Positions 1-8,300 of a stretch of DNA of 64,000 bases are shown piece by piece (the stretch's first letter is position 1; every line of letters starts with the position of its first letter). A model generated the notes under the pieces. The model did no database searches. It was not told where the DNA came from and was given only the letters and a program-made list of their open reading frames with translations. The stretch is from a virus: the IMG/VR virus record IMGVR_UViG_3300022699_000224, positions 25,486 through 89,485 of that record; one strand, given 5' to 3'. The position numbers and the translations under genes are program-made.

Positions 1-1
1 T

Positions 2-250
2 TTATATGCTAAAAAAAATAAATTAGGAAAACCTCAAAGAAAAATTATAACCGATTTTTATTTTGATGGAACTATTGATAATGCTAAATCGTTATTACAT
101 GCAGGAATTAAATATGACGTTATAGATTTTAGTGGAAAAACATATAAATTTGAAGATGTTAAAGCGGTTGGTAAAGTTAATTTTATTGAAGCAATGACTG
201 AAAAAGAATGGAAAAAAGTGGAAAAAGAAATATGGCGAAGAATAAAATAG
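2..250 (+). CDS. RecA/UvsX-like recombinase, C-terminal fragment (5' end outside window)
   Basis: Open from the window edge to a TAG stop; 82 residues are visible and the start is missing. The visible part reads like the C-terminal end of a phage RecA/UvsX-type strand-exchange protein: a run FYFDGTIDNAKSLL, then IDFSGKTYKFE (the SG-x-x-Y pattern that follows the RecA core), then a charged helical tail. Such proteins coat single-stranded DNA and drive recombination-dependent replication. The neighbouring UvsY-like, SbcC and SbcD genes fit that role. The catalytic Walker motifs lie outside the window, so this is a resemblance and not proof. The next gene starts inside its last 19 bases. Confidence 0.5.
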   Translation, partial: LYAKKNKLGKPQRKIITDFYFDGTIDNAKSLLHAGIKYDVIDFSGKTYKFEDVKAVGKVNFIEAMTEKEWKKVEKEIWRRIK

Positions 251-531
251 AAAGAAAATTAATTTGCGAATGCGGATATGTAGTTAATAATAAGAAAGAA
301 TATTTTAATCATTTAGAAAAATGCGGATTAAAACTAAATAGGAAATTAAAGGACAAAGAGGAAAAGAATAAAATGAGAATTACAATAGAATCGTTAGATA
401 ATAAAAGAAAAGCGATTATTGAAACTCATGAATATATAGATATTTATGAAATAGCAGAGGAGTTACGAGGTTTATTAATTGCTTGGGGTTATCATTCTAA
501 TACTGTTAAAGAAATATTACCAGAGGAATAA
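232..531 (+). CDS. small zinc-finger-like protein
   Basis: 99 residues, function not recognised. Residues 10-30 hold a Cys-x-Cys then His-x4-Cys arrangement (CECGY...HLEKCG), a plausible one-zinc finger. The second half is a separate acidic, helical domain. An in-frame ATG exists 24 bases upstream at 208, but the ATG at 232 is preferred because it follows the GGAAAAAG stretch and gives a shorter overlap with the upstream gene. It ends one base before the RNA ligase start region, so it is probably co-translated with it. Confidence 0.6.
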   Translation: MAKNKIERKLICECGYVVNNKKEYFNHLEKCGLKLNRKLKDKEEKNKMRITIESLDNKRKAIIETHEYIDIYEIAEELRGLLIAWGYHSNTVKEILPEE

Positions 532-532
532 T

Positions 533-1444
533 ATGCAATCTCTTCCAAAATATACAAAAATATTAACTCTTGGGTCAGCTTATACCCAAAATGCTTTAAA
601 AGGAGAAATTATTATACAAGAAAAAGTTGATGGTAGTCAATTTCGTTTTGGAATAAATAAGAATAAAGAATTAGTTATAGGAACTCATAGAACTATAGTA
701 ACTTGTCCAGAAGAAAATAAAATGTTTGCAAAAGGTATTAAATATGTGCAAAGCATTGAAAAAATTTTAAAATCATTTCCAGTAAATACATATTTTTTTG
801 GCGAATATTTAAAAACATCTAAACATAATATATTAGAATATGATAGAATTCCTAATAATCATATCATATTATTTGATATTTTCTCCAACAATAAATGGAT
901 AACAAAAAGACAAGAATTATTAAATTATGCTAATAAATTAAATTTAGAAATAGTGCCAGAATTATATAAAGGAATTATTAATTTAGAAAATTTAAAAAAG
1001 TTATTAAATACTTCAAGTTGTTTAGGAAAAGAATTAGTTGAGGGAATAGTAATTAAGAATTATAATCAAACTATATTATTAGGTGGTAAAGTATTTCCAT
1101 TATTTACTAAATATGTAAGAGATAAATTTAAAGAAAGACATAATACTCAATGGAAGAAACAATCTAAAAAGAATTCAATAGAAAAGTTTATTCATAGTTT
1201 TAATACTAAAGCTAGATGGAATAAAGCATTACAATACTTGAAAGAAAATAATCAATTAGAAAATAAACCTAGAGATATAGGAAAGCTAATTAAAAGAGTT
1301 AAAGATGATATTATAGAAGAAGAAACTGAAAATATTAAAGATTTTTTGTTTAAAAAATTCAGTTGTGATATTTTACGTAAATCTACTTATGGATTACCTG
1401 AATGGTATAAAAATAAGTTATTGGAAAATATAAAGGGAGAATAA
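533..1444 (+). CDS. ATP-dependent RNA ligase (Rnl2-like)
   Basis: 303-residue nucleotidyltransferase-type ligase that would seal 3'-OH/5'-phosphate RNA ends through an enzyme-AMP intermediate. The motifs are in order: motif I EKVDG with the adenylated lysine at K31, FGEYL at 89-93, the ILFDIF strand near 112, motif IV VEGIVIK at 169-175, and motif V KYV at 193-195. The rest is a family-specific C-terminal domain. The start at 533 follows AGAGGAATA; the longer reading from 479 would run backward through the previous gene. Together with the P-loop kinase at 3741 and the HAD protein at 13653 it may form an RNA repair set against host anticodon nucleases. Confidence 0.85.
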   Translation: MQSLPKYTKILTLGSAYTQNALKGEIIIQEKVDGSQFRFGINKNKELVIGTHRTIVTCPEENKMFAKGIKYVQSIEKILKSFPVNTYFFGEYLKTSKHNILEYDRIPNNHIILFDIFSNNKWITKRQELLNYANKLNLEIVPELYKGIINLENLKKLLNTSSCLGKELVEGIVIKNYNQTILLGGKVFPLFTKYVRDKFKERHNTQWKKQSKKNSIEKFIHSFNTKARWNKALQYLKENNQLENKPRDIGKLIKRVKDDIIEEETENIKDFLFKKFSCDILRKSTYGLPEWYKNKLLENIKGE

Positions 1445-2167
1445 ATGTTAGGAATTATTATGTTATTAGGATTATTAATGTTGATTACGATAATTCATGA
1501 ATTAGGGCATTTAGTAGTTGCAAAACTTAGTGGAGTAAAAGTAGAAATATTTAGTATAGGATTTGGATTAAAATTATTTGGATTTAAAATAGGAGAAACT
1601 GAATATAGAATATCATTAATACCCTTTGGAGGATATTGCGAAATAAAAGAATATAGTAATTCTAATAAAGAAGAAAATAATACTTTATATAGTAAAAGAT
1701 ATTTAATAAAAGTAGCAATAGCATTAGCAGGGGTAATAGCTAATTTGCTAACTGCTTTTGGTATATTATTTATGGTATCTTATTTTATAAGTAAATCTTT
1801 TATTCTAGCTTTTGAATATAGTATAAATTTTATATATGATATTATATTAGTAACTATAATAAGTTTAAAATTATTATTTACAGGAAAACTTGTATTTAAA
1901 GGATATTTATTAAATACAGTTAATATAATAGGACAATATAATAATATTATATATTGGCTATTATTTTTTGTTATTTTCAGTATTACAGTAGCAATATTTA
2001 ATTTGATACCTTTTCCATCTTTGGATGGTTCATTGCCTTTTTTATCTAGTTTAGAAAAAATATTTGATAAGAAAAAAGCTATTAAAATAAATAATATTAT
2101 ATGTAAAATAGGATTTATTATTTTAATAATTTTAACTGTTCTATGCGTTATTATAGGAGTTTTATAA
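1445..2167 (+). CDS. site-2 (M50) intramembrane metalloprotease
   Basis: 240-residue multi-spanning membrane protein with zinc protease signatures: HELGH at 18-22 inside the first hydrophobic segment and NLIPFPSLDG at 186-195 in a later one (the N/P...DG motif supplying the third metal ligand), plus the family's PFGGYCE stretch at 60-66. M50 enzymes cut membrane-embedded substrates such as anti-sigma factors or signal peptides. No PDZ domain is visible, so this is a minimal form. Its ATG directly abuts the RNA ligase stop and its stop overlaps the next ATG, so it sits firmly in the phage operon. The substrate is unknown. Confidence 0.85.
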   Translation: MLGIIMLLGLLMLITIIHELGHLVVAKLSGVKVEIFSIGFGLKLFGFKIGETEYRISLIPFGGYCEIKEYSNSNKEENNTLYSKRYLIKVAIALAGVIANLLTAFGILFMVSYFISKSFILAFEYSINFIYDIILVTIISLKLLFTGKLVFKGYLLNTVNIIGQYNNIIYWLLFFVIFSITVAIFNLIPFPSLDGSLPFLSSLEKIFDKKKAIKINNIICKIGFIILIILTVLCVIIGVL

Positions 2168-2433
2168 TGAGTAAAAGAAAGAATAAATATATAAGAAAGT
2201 TAAGAAAATTAAATAAGTCATGGCAATTATTAAATAGAGGTTTAAGTTTAATTAAAAAGGTTTTTCCTAAAGATAAAGATATAGATTATTATTATTGGAA
2301 GATTGATAAATTAAGTAATAAATTGGTTATTCTAATAAGAAATAAATTAGAAAGTAAATATGTGAACGAAGAATGGAAAAAAATGGTCAAGAGATTAACA
2401 GATAATAAAGGTGATAACAAATGGGAAGTATAA
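2167..2433 (+). CDS. small basic helical protein
   Basis: 88 residues, strongly basic, no recognised family. The ATG at 2167 shares a base with the preceding TAA, which indicates coupled translation; an upstream in-frame ATG at 2143 lies inside the protease gene and is less likely. The charge suggests nucleic-acid binding, but nothing specific can be shown. Confidence 0.6.
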   Translation: MSKRKNKYIRKLRKLNKSWQLLNRGLSLIKKVFPKDKDIDYYYWKIDKLSNKLVILIRNKLESKYVNEEWKKMVKRLTDNKGDNKWEV

Positions 2434-2594
2434 GAGCATTTGAATGTCAAAAATGCGGAATATATATATCTTATAAACAAATAGGAACATTACAATATAA
2501 TAAAGTATATATAAAGAAATGTTCTAAGTGTAATTATATAAATAAAGTGATTTTGAATAAATATAATGATGATAAAAATAAGGAGAAATCATGA
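2421..2594 (+). CDS. 57-residue zinc-ribbon protein
   Basis: A short gene in another frame than its neighbours, starting ATGGGAAGT after AAAGGTGATAACA and ending TGA over the next ATG. Two Cys pairs, CQKC at 9-12 and CSKC at 34-37, make a compact zinc ribbon. It overlaps the upstream gene by 13 bases and the downstream one by 4, the tight spacing typical of this operon. Several similar mini zinc ribbons occur in this genome; their role is unknown. Confidence 0.7.
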   Translation: MGSIRAFECQKCGIYISYKQIGTLQYNKVYIKKCSKCNYINKVILNKYNDDKNKEKS

Positions 2595-3040
2595 GAGTAA
2601 GAGAATTAGAAAAATTATTTAAATCTGAAGATACTTTAGAAGAAGTATTAGATAAATGTAAAGAAGATTTTGAATTAATAGATTATAATGCTAATACAGT
2701 ATTAAAAATGAATTTATCATCTAATCCTGAAGAAGTTAAAAAAACATTAAATGAATTGTCAGGAGCTTCTATGAATTTAAGACCTATTTTGGCTATAGCC
2801 AAAACTATTAAAAAGAATAAAGAATTAGTTAAATATCATAATTTAAAGACTGATATAGTAAATAATGGAAAAAAATTTGTATCTGCTTCCGTAGAAAGAG
2901 AGGCAAGTGCTTATGTTAAATCTTATAGAAGAGTTAGAAATATTATAGAAGCATATGTGGAAAGTGCTGATAAAGGTATAAGTTCTTTACAAAGTATATT
3001 AAAGGAATTAATTACTGAAAAAAATAGTGAAAAGGAATAA
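2591..3040 (+). CDS. helical phage protein, possibly a UvsY-like recombination mediator
   Basis: 149 residues, almost entirely helical and charged. The second half (from about residue 85) reads VSASVEREASAYVK, then RRVRNIIEAYVESADKGISS, a pattern I have seen in conserved small phage replication proteins and similar in layout to the C-terminal helices of T4 UvsY, which loads UvsX on SSB-coated DNA. The RecA/UvsX-like gene 2.3 kb upstream makes this plausible. Homology is not proven; it could also be an unrelated conserved phage protein. Good Shine-Dalgarno AAGGAGAAATC. Confidence 0.4.
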   Translation: MRVRELEKLFKSEDTLEEVLDKCKEDFELIDYNANTVLKMNLSSNPEEVKKTLNELSGASMNLRPILAIAKTIKKNKELVKYHNLKTDIVNNGKKFVSASVEREASAYVKSYRRVRNIIEAYVESADKGISSLQSILKELITEKNSEKE

Positions 3041-3059
3041 TAATTGATAGAGGTAACAA

Positions 3060-3461
3060 ATGGATAATTCTAATATTTTTAAAATTTGGGGAGAACGTAG
3101 AAGATTATTATTAACGGATAAATCTGAAATAGATTTATTATATTTAAAAAAAGATTGTTTTTGTTCTACACATAGACATGATAAAAAAATTAATAGATTT
3201 GTAGTTGTAGACGGAAGAGTAAAAATAGAAACTGAATTTGGTAGTAAAATACTATATAAAAATGATACATGGGAAGTTAATCCTAAAACTATACATAGAT
3301 TTATTGCTTTAAAAAATAGTATTATGATAGAATTGGCATACGTTAATAAAGGTAAAATAAATCCTAAAGATATTAAGAGATTTTATCAAGGTGGTAAAAT
3401 TATTAATAATGAATATATTAGTGAAAATGAACTTAGAAAAAAAGGATTATTAGAATTATGA
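3060..3461 (+). CDS. cupin-domain protein
   Basis: 133 residues containing a single small cupin barrel. Cupin motif 1 is visible as STHRHDKK...FVVVDGRVKIETE (His residues at about 38 and 40, Glu/Asp later) and motif 2 as VNPKTIHRF near residues 78-86. The closest general resemblance is to the C-terminal cupin of mannose-6-phosphate isomerase/GDP-mannose pyrophosphorylase proteins. It could bind a sugar or metal; the substrate cannot be told. The last 4 bases overlap the next gene. Confidence 0.7.
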   Translation: MDNSNIFKIWGERRRLLLTDKSEIDLLYLKKDCFCSTHRHDKKINRFVVVDGRVKIETEFGSKILYKNDTWEVNPKTIHRFIALKNSIMIELAYVNKGKINPKDIKRFYQGGKIINNEYISENELRKKGLLEL

Positions 3462-3739
3462 AAACTTTAGCGTTATATGAGAATATTAAAAAATTCAAAC
3501 TTAATATTACATCTGCGGATTTACAGTCATTTAATACTTGTGAAAAGTTAGCTGATTATATTTATAATAAAGTAATAGATAAAGAAAATATAGATGATAT
3601 TTTAAATCGTGTTATTATAAAACAAATTAAAATTGAACCTAATCAAGATAAAATGAGTTCTATTTATATAATATATTATTTATTAGAAGAGATACTAGAT
3701 GCTAAAGAGTGTTATGAACGATTAAAAATAGGATTATAA
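3458..3739 (+). CDS. hypothetical protein
   Basis: 93 residues, soluble and helical, no motif recognised. It overlaps the cupin gene by 4 bases (ATGA) and is followed two bases later by the kinase gene, so it is part of the same transcript. Confidence 0.55.
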   Translation: MKTLALYENIKKFKLNITSADLQSFNTCEKLADYIYNKVIDKENIDDILNRVIIKQIKIEPNQDKMSSIYIIYYLLEEILDAKECYERLKIGL

Positions 3740-3740
3740 T

Positions 3741-4229
3741 ATGGATTCTAGACATCTTATTATTTTAGTTGGAAATATAGGAACAGGTAAAACTACACTA
3801 GTTAAAAAATATCAAAAAAAGGGATATGTAGTTATTGCTAGAGACCAATTACGATATACTATAGGTAATGGAGAATATATTTTTAATCATAATTATGAAC
3901 CTATTATTTGGGATTCCGAATTATATATGTTTGAAAGATTTATAGAATTAGGCGTTGATGTTATAATTGATGAAGTAGGATTAAATAAAAAAATGAGAAA
4001 TAGATATATTTCTAAAGCAAAATATTACAATTATTTTATAACTGTTATAGTATTTCCAAAATTAACTATGAAAGAATCTGTTGATAGAAGATTAAATAAT
4101 CCACATGGACAACCTGATAGAAATTTATGGGAAAGAGTATGGAAAAATTTTGATGAAATATATGAAGAACCTACTAAAGATGAAGGTATTGATGAAATTA
4201 TAAGGTTAAAAAGGGAGGATGTTATATGA
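3741..4229 (+). CDS. P-loop polynucleotide kinase-like protein
   Basis: 162 residues. Walker A is GNIGTGKTT at 11-19, followed by IARDQLR at 33-39, the D-x-x-R element that polynucleotide kinases use to position the 5'-OH substrate. DEVGLNKKMRNRYI at about 77-90 and a lid-like RRLNNPHGQ complete a kinase fold like the N-terminal half of T4 Pnkp. The phosphatase half is absent; a separate HAD protein at 13653 could supply it. The expected role is to phosphorylate RNA or DNA 5' ends for the RNA ligase at 533. Other P-loop kinases of this size cannot be excluded. Confidence 0.7.
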   Translation: MDSRHLIILVGNIGTGKTTLVKKYQKKGYVVIARDQLRYTIGNGEYIFNHNYEPIIWDSELYMFERFIELGVDVIIDEVGLNKKMRNRYISKAKYYNYFITVIVFPKLTMKESVDRRLNNPHGQPDRNLWERVWKNFDEIYEEPTKDEGIDEIIRLKREDVI

Positions 4230-4441
4230 GTATGCATAAATCTTTAAAAATTAAAAAGTTTAATAAAAAGAAAAAAAGAAATGTTAGAAAAAAACATGAA
4301 AGATTTTTAAAATATATGGAAAATGTGGGTAAAAAGAAAGCATATAAAAACGTATTTAATCTTCCTAAAGAGAAAGTTATTAAGTTTAAAGTTAAGAAAA
4401 AAGAAGAAAAAGATACAGAAGAAACTGATAATATTGTTTGA
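4226..4441 (+). CDS. small basic protein resembling the PVC-group small basic protein family
   Basis: 71 residues, with a very basic N-terminal two thirds and an acidic tail. It begins MSMHKSLK, has RNV near residue 18, HERF near residue 25, and FNLPKEKV near residue 44. This is the order of conserved points I recall for the roughly 60-residue small basic protein of Planctomycetes, Verrucomicrobia and Chlamydiae (TIGR04137). If correct, the gene was probably taken from such a host and suggests rRNA or ribosome association. It overlaps the kinase gene by 4 bases after GGGAGGATGTTAT. The identification is from memory only. Confidence 0.5.
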   Translation: MSMHKSLKIKKFNKKKKRNVRKKHERFLKYMENVGKKKAYKNVFNLPKEKVIKFKVKKKEEKDTEETDNIV

Positions 4442-4464
4442 TTTAATAAAAAAGGAATAGTTAT

Positions 4465-5124
4465 ATGTATTTAATAAAAAGAGTTTTAGAATGGAATAAA
4501 GATAATAATGGTTGGAGTATTTGTCCTAATGATAATTCTATTAAAATTAAAATAGGCGATGAAGTAAATGTTAGCCCACGTGCTGTAATAGATAAAGAAG
4601 CTATAATTGGAAACAGAGTTATAATTGGAGATGATACAGAAATAGGCGATACTACATATATAGATGATGATGTTGAAATTGGTAATAATGTTGATATTGG
4701 CTCTGATGTAATAATTAGCAGTCATACTAAAATTGGTAATCAAGTTATAATTGGTAGTATGACTCAAATGGGTTTTTATACTAAAATTGGCAATCAAGTT
4801 ACCATAGGCAAATGCACAGGATTAGGATTAGGAACTACTATAGGCGATGGAACTAAAATAAGCAGTGGGGTAAATCTATATGCAGGAATTGAAATTGGAG
4901 ATAATGCTAAGATTTTAAAAACTCCTTTACAAATTCAAGGTTCTAAAGATTTGGTTATATATGCTGAAGATTTAATTCAGATAGGTATGGATAGTAATAA
5001 TAGAATGAGTATAAAAGAATGGGAAGAAAAAGCAGATAATATATTAAAAAAATGTAATTATACTTCAAAACAGATAAAAGAATATAAACAATATTTAAAT
5101 TTTATAAAAGGATTTAATAAGTAA
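4465..5124 (+). CDS. left-handed beta-helix (hexapeptide-repeat) protein
   Basis: 219 residues. Residues about 28-155 consist of at least fifteen imperfect hexapeptide turns of the form I-G-x-x-(V/T)-x (for example VIIGDDTEIGD, VEIGNNVDIGS), the hallmark of left-handed parallel beta-helices in acyl- and nucleotidyl-transferases such as LpxA or GlmU. The C-terminal 60 residues are helical. No catalytic histidine of the LpxA type is obvious, so it may be an acetyltransferase, a carbonic-anhydrase-like trimer or a structural protein. Confidence 0.7.
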   Translation: MYLIKRVLEWNKDNNGWSICPNDNSIKIKIGDEVNVSPRAVIDKEAIIGNRVIIGDDTEIGDTTYIDDDVEIGNNVDIGSDVIISSHTKIGNQVIIGSMTQMGFYTKIGNQVTIGKCTGLGLGTTIGDGTKISSGVNLYAGIEIGDNAKILKTPLQIQGSKDLVIYAEDLIQIGMDSNNRMSIKEWEEKADNILKKCNYTSKQIKEYKQYLNFIKGFNK

Positions 5125-5140
5125 AATAGGAGGTATATTT

Positions 5141-5338
5141 ATGGGTGATGTTATTAGAGCAACTGCAATAAATTATTTAAACTTTTTTAAAAAAGCATAT
5201 AAGAAATATAAAGCAACTGATAAGGATACTCGTATGAAAACCGCTTTAAATAGGATAGAGAAATTTATTAAAAAACAACCTACAATAGAAAATTTTATGC
5301 GAGAAGAAATAAAGAAAATTAAAAATGAAATTAATTAA
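5141..5338 (+). CDS. small helical hypothetical protein
   Basis: 65 residues, lysine-rich helices, no motif. It has a strong Shine-Dalgarno (TAGGAGGTATATTT) and its end overlaps the polymerase start by 14 bases, so polymerase translation, which has only a weak Shine-Dalgarno of its own, is probably coupled to this gene. Confidence 0.6.
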   Translation: MGDVIRATAINYLNFFKKAYKKYKATDKDTRMKTALNRIEKFIKKQPTIENFMREEIKKIKNEIN

Positions 5339-8300
5339 TATACATAGTAATGGAAGAACTATATATTTATTTTGGAGAGATAACGAAAATAAATTACATG
5401 TAAAACGTAAAAAAGATTTTTTTCCTTATTATTATGAAATATCTCCAAATGAAGAAGGGAAATATAAAGGATATGATAATTCTCCATTGAAAAAAATATA
5501 TGTATCTAAACCAAACGAAGTCAGAAAATTAAGAAGCTCTAACGCATATGAGGCAGATATAATATTTACTAAACGATTCTTAATAGATAAAATAGATAAA
5601 ATAGAGCCTTGTCCTATAAAAATTGCTTATATAGATATAGAAGTTAAAGCTCCTGAATTTCCTAATCCTGATAACGCACAATATCCAGTTTCATGTATTA
5701 GCGTCGGTAACTCTTTTAAAAAAGAAATTAAAACTTTTTGGATAAAAAATTTTGATACTGAATTTGATTTAATAGAAACATTTATAAAATATATGAGAAA
5801 AGAAAAGTATGACCTTTTTTGTAGTTGGCATGTAGATTTTGATTATAATTATTTATATAATCGTTATCCTGATTTTGCAAAAAAACTTAGTCCAATAAAT
5901 GAAACTAGATATGGTAACGATAAAGTCTTATATCCTGCTGGAATATCTATTATAGATTATTTAAGCTGGTTTAAAGCATTTACAAGAAATAAATATAGAG
6001 TATATAGTTTAGACGCAGTTGCTCAAAAAGATTTACAAGAAAAAACATGGGGTAATACTGATTTTGATTCTTTAAATGATGAAATTAAAAAAAAGAATAT
6101 TAATGATGTTAAAAGAATGATTAAATTGGAAAATAAATATAATATAGTTTCATTATTTGATGAAATTCGTAGATTTTCTAAAGTAGAATGGGAAGATTTA
6201 GGAACTTATAATTCTAGAGTTATAGATATGTTAGTATTACAAGAAGCAAAAAATCAAAAAATAGTTTTACCTATGAAACCAAGAGATAAGATAAAAGAAG
6301 AATTCGAAGGAGCATATAGAGATACTTATGAAACAGGTAGATTTTTTAATGTAGGCAAATATGATTTAAGCGGTGCTTATATGTATGCTATTATAGATTT
6401 AGCTTTAGATTCTGCTAATATTAAAGAAAATTCTAATAATAATACTATACCTGTTAATATTACAGATAGAAAAACTCATAAAATTTTGAATACGTATAAT
6501 GTAGAACAAAATAAAAACGGTATATTACCATTAGTAGCAAAAAAATTAATTGATGAAAAGAATAAATTAAAAAAAGAACGAGCTTTATTAGACCCTAATT
6601 CAGAAGAATATAAAATATTAGATAAACGATATGATGCTTTAAAGGTTATAGTGCTTAGTTGTTGGGGAGTTATAGGTAATCAGTATTTCAGATTATTTGA
6701 TTCTAGAGTAGCAGGGATGATTACTTCTGTAGTTAGAAGTCTTATTTGGTATGTAGATGATAAATTGAAAGAATTAGGATATAAAGTCTTATATGTTGAT
6801 ACAGATGGGTTAATAATAGATGATAAAGGGGAAACTATTACAGATTTATTAAATGATTTAATAACTAAATGGGCTAAAGAAAAATTTAATAAAAAGGTAT
6901 CTATAAGATTTGATTGTGAAGGACATTTTGAGAAATTATATATTGCTACTAAATGCAGATATAAAGGTTATTTAAAAACAGATACAGGTATTAAAGAAGA
7001 AACTAAAGGATTAGAAATTAAAAGAAAGGACTCAACTAAGTATATACAGAAATTTCAGGATAAATTGATTGATAAAATTTTAAATAAAGAATCAGAAGAA
7101 ATAGTTATTAAATGGATTAATAACAAAATTAATAATTTTAAAAATAATAAATTAACTGATATTGCATTTCCTTGTAAATTATCTAGGAAACCTAATGATT
7201 ATAAAAATATTCCTATATTTTTAAGAGCATTAAATAATACTGAAAATTTTAATAAAAAAGTAGGGGAATTATATTATTATATTTATGTTAAGCCTAATAA
7301 AGAGAGAAAACGTAAAACAATTATAAAAGTAAAAGAAAAAGAAAATATAATATTAAATAAAGATTTATCTAGAAAGGAAGGTATAGTATACGCAAGAAAA
7401 ACTTATGAGAATTCTAATTTGAAAACATCAGATATAAGTGTATTACATAAAAGAGAAAAAGCTAAAGATGTAGTAGCATTTGATAAAGATAACTATGACC
7501 ATATAAATAAAGAAGATATTGATTGGAAAAAAATGATTGATAGAAATATAATGATGAAAATAGATTCTATATTTAAATCTATGAAATGGGATATAAAAAA
7601 ATTAAATTTTGCGGAGGAAGTGTCGAAAGAGACACATCGAAATACCATTTCGAAAAGTAAGGTGCAAGTCCTTAACTCCGCTCCAAAATCTAATAATAAA
7701 AAATATCCTAATGATTATCCAATAGAAAAAGGTAAAACTTTATCTAAAGAAGAATTAAAAAAATTAAATTTAAAGTGTAAACCAAAAATAAAAAATAGAG
7801 ATAAAATAGAAGAATTTTTAAAAATAAATAATAATAAACAAATAAAAGCATTAAAAAATAATTTTAATCCTGAACCTTATATAGAAGAATATAATTTAGA
7901 TTTTCAATGGGTTAGTTTCATTAATACTATTAGTTCTACTATGTTTAAAAATAGACCTGGAAGAAGTATTAAATTATTAGTAAAAGATAAAAATTATGAT
8001 TTTATATATGGAATTATTTCTTTAAGTAGTCCTATGATTAATAAAAAAATTAATAAATACTTTAAAGATAATAATAAAATGCCTAAAGTAGATTTTAATT
8101 TTATAAATAGACATATTATAGATATAAATGTATGTGTAGGAACAGGAATATTAACTAAATATTTAACAGGTAAATTGTTAACATATATTGCATTATCCGA
8201 AGAAATTAAAAATATGTGGGATAAAAAATATAATACTGATATAAAATATATAATGACTACTTCTATTTATGGAAAATCATCTATTTATAATAGAATTAAA

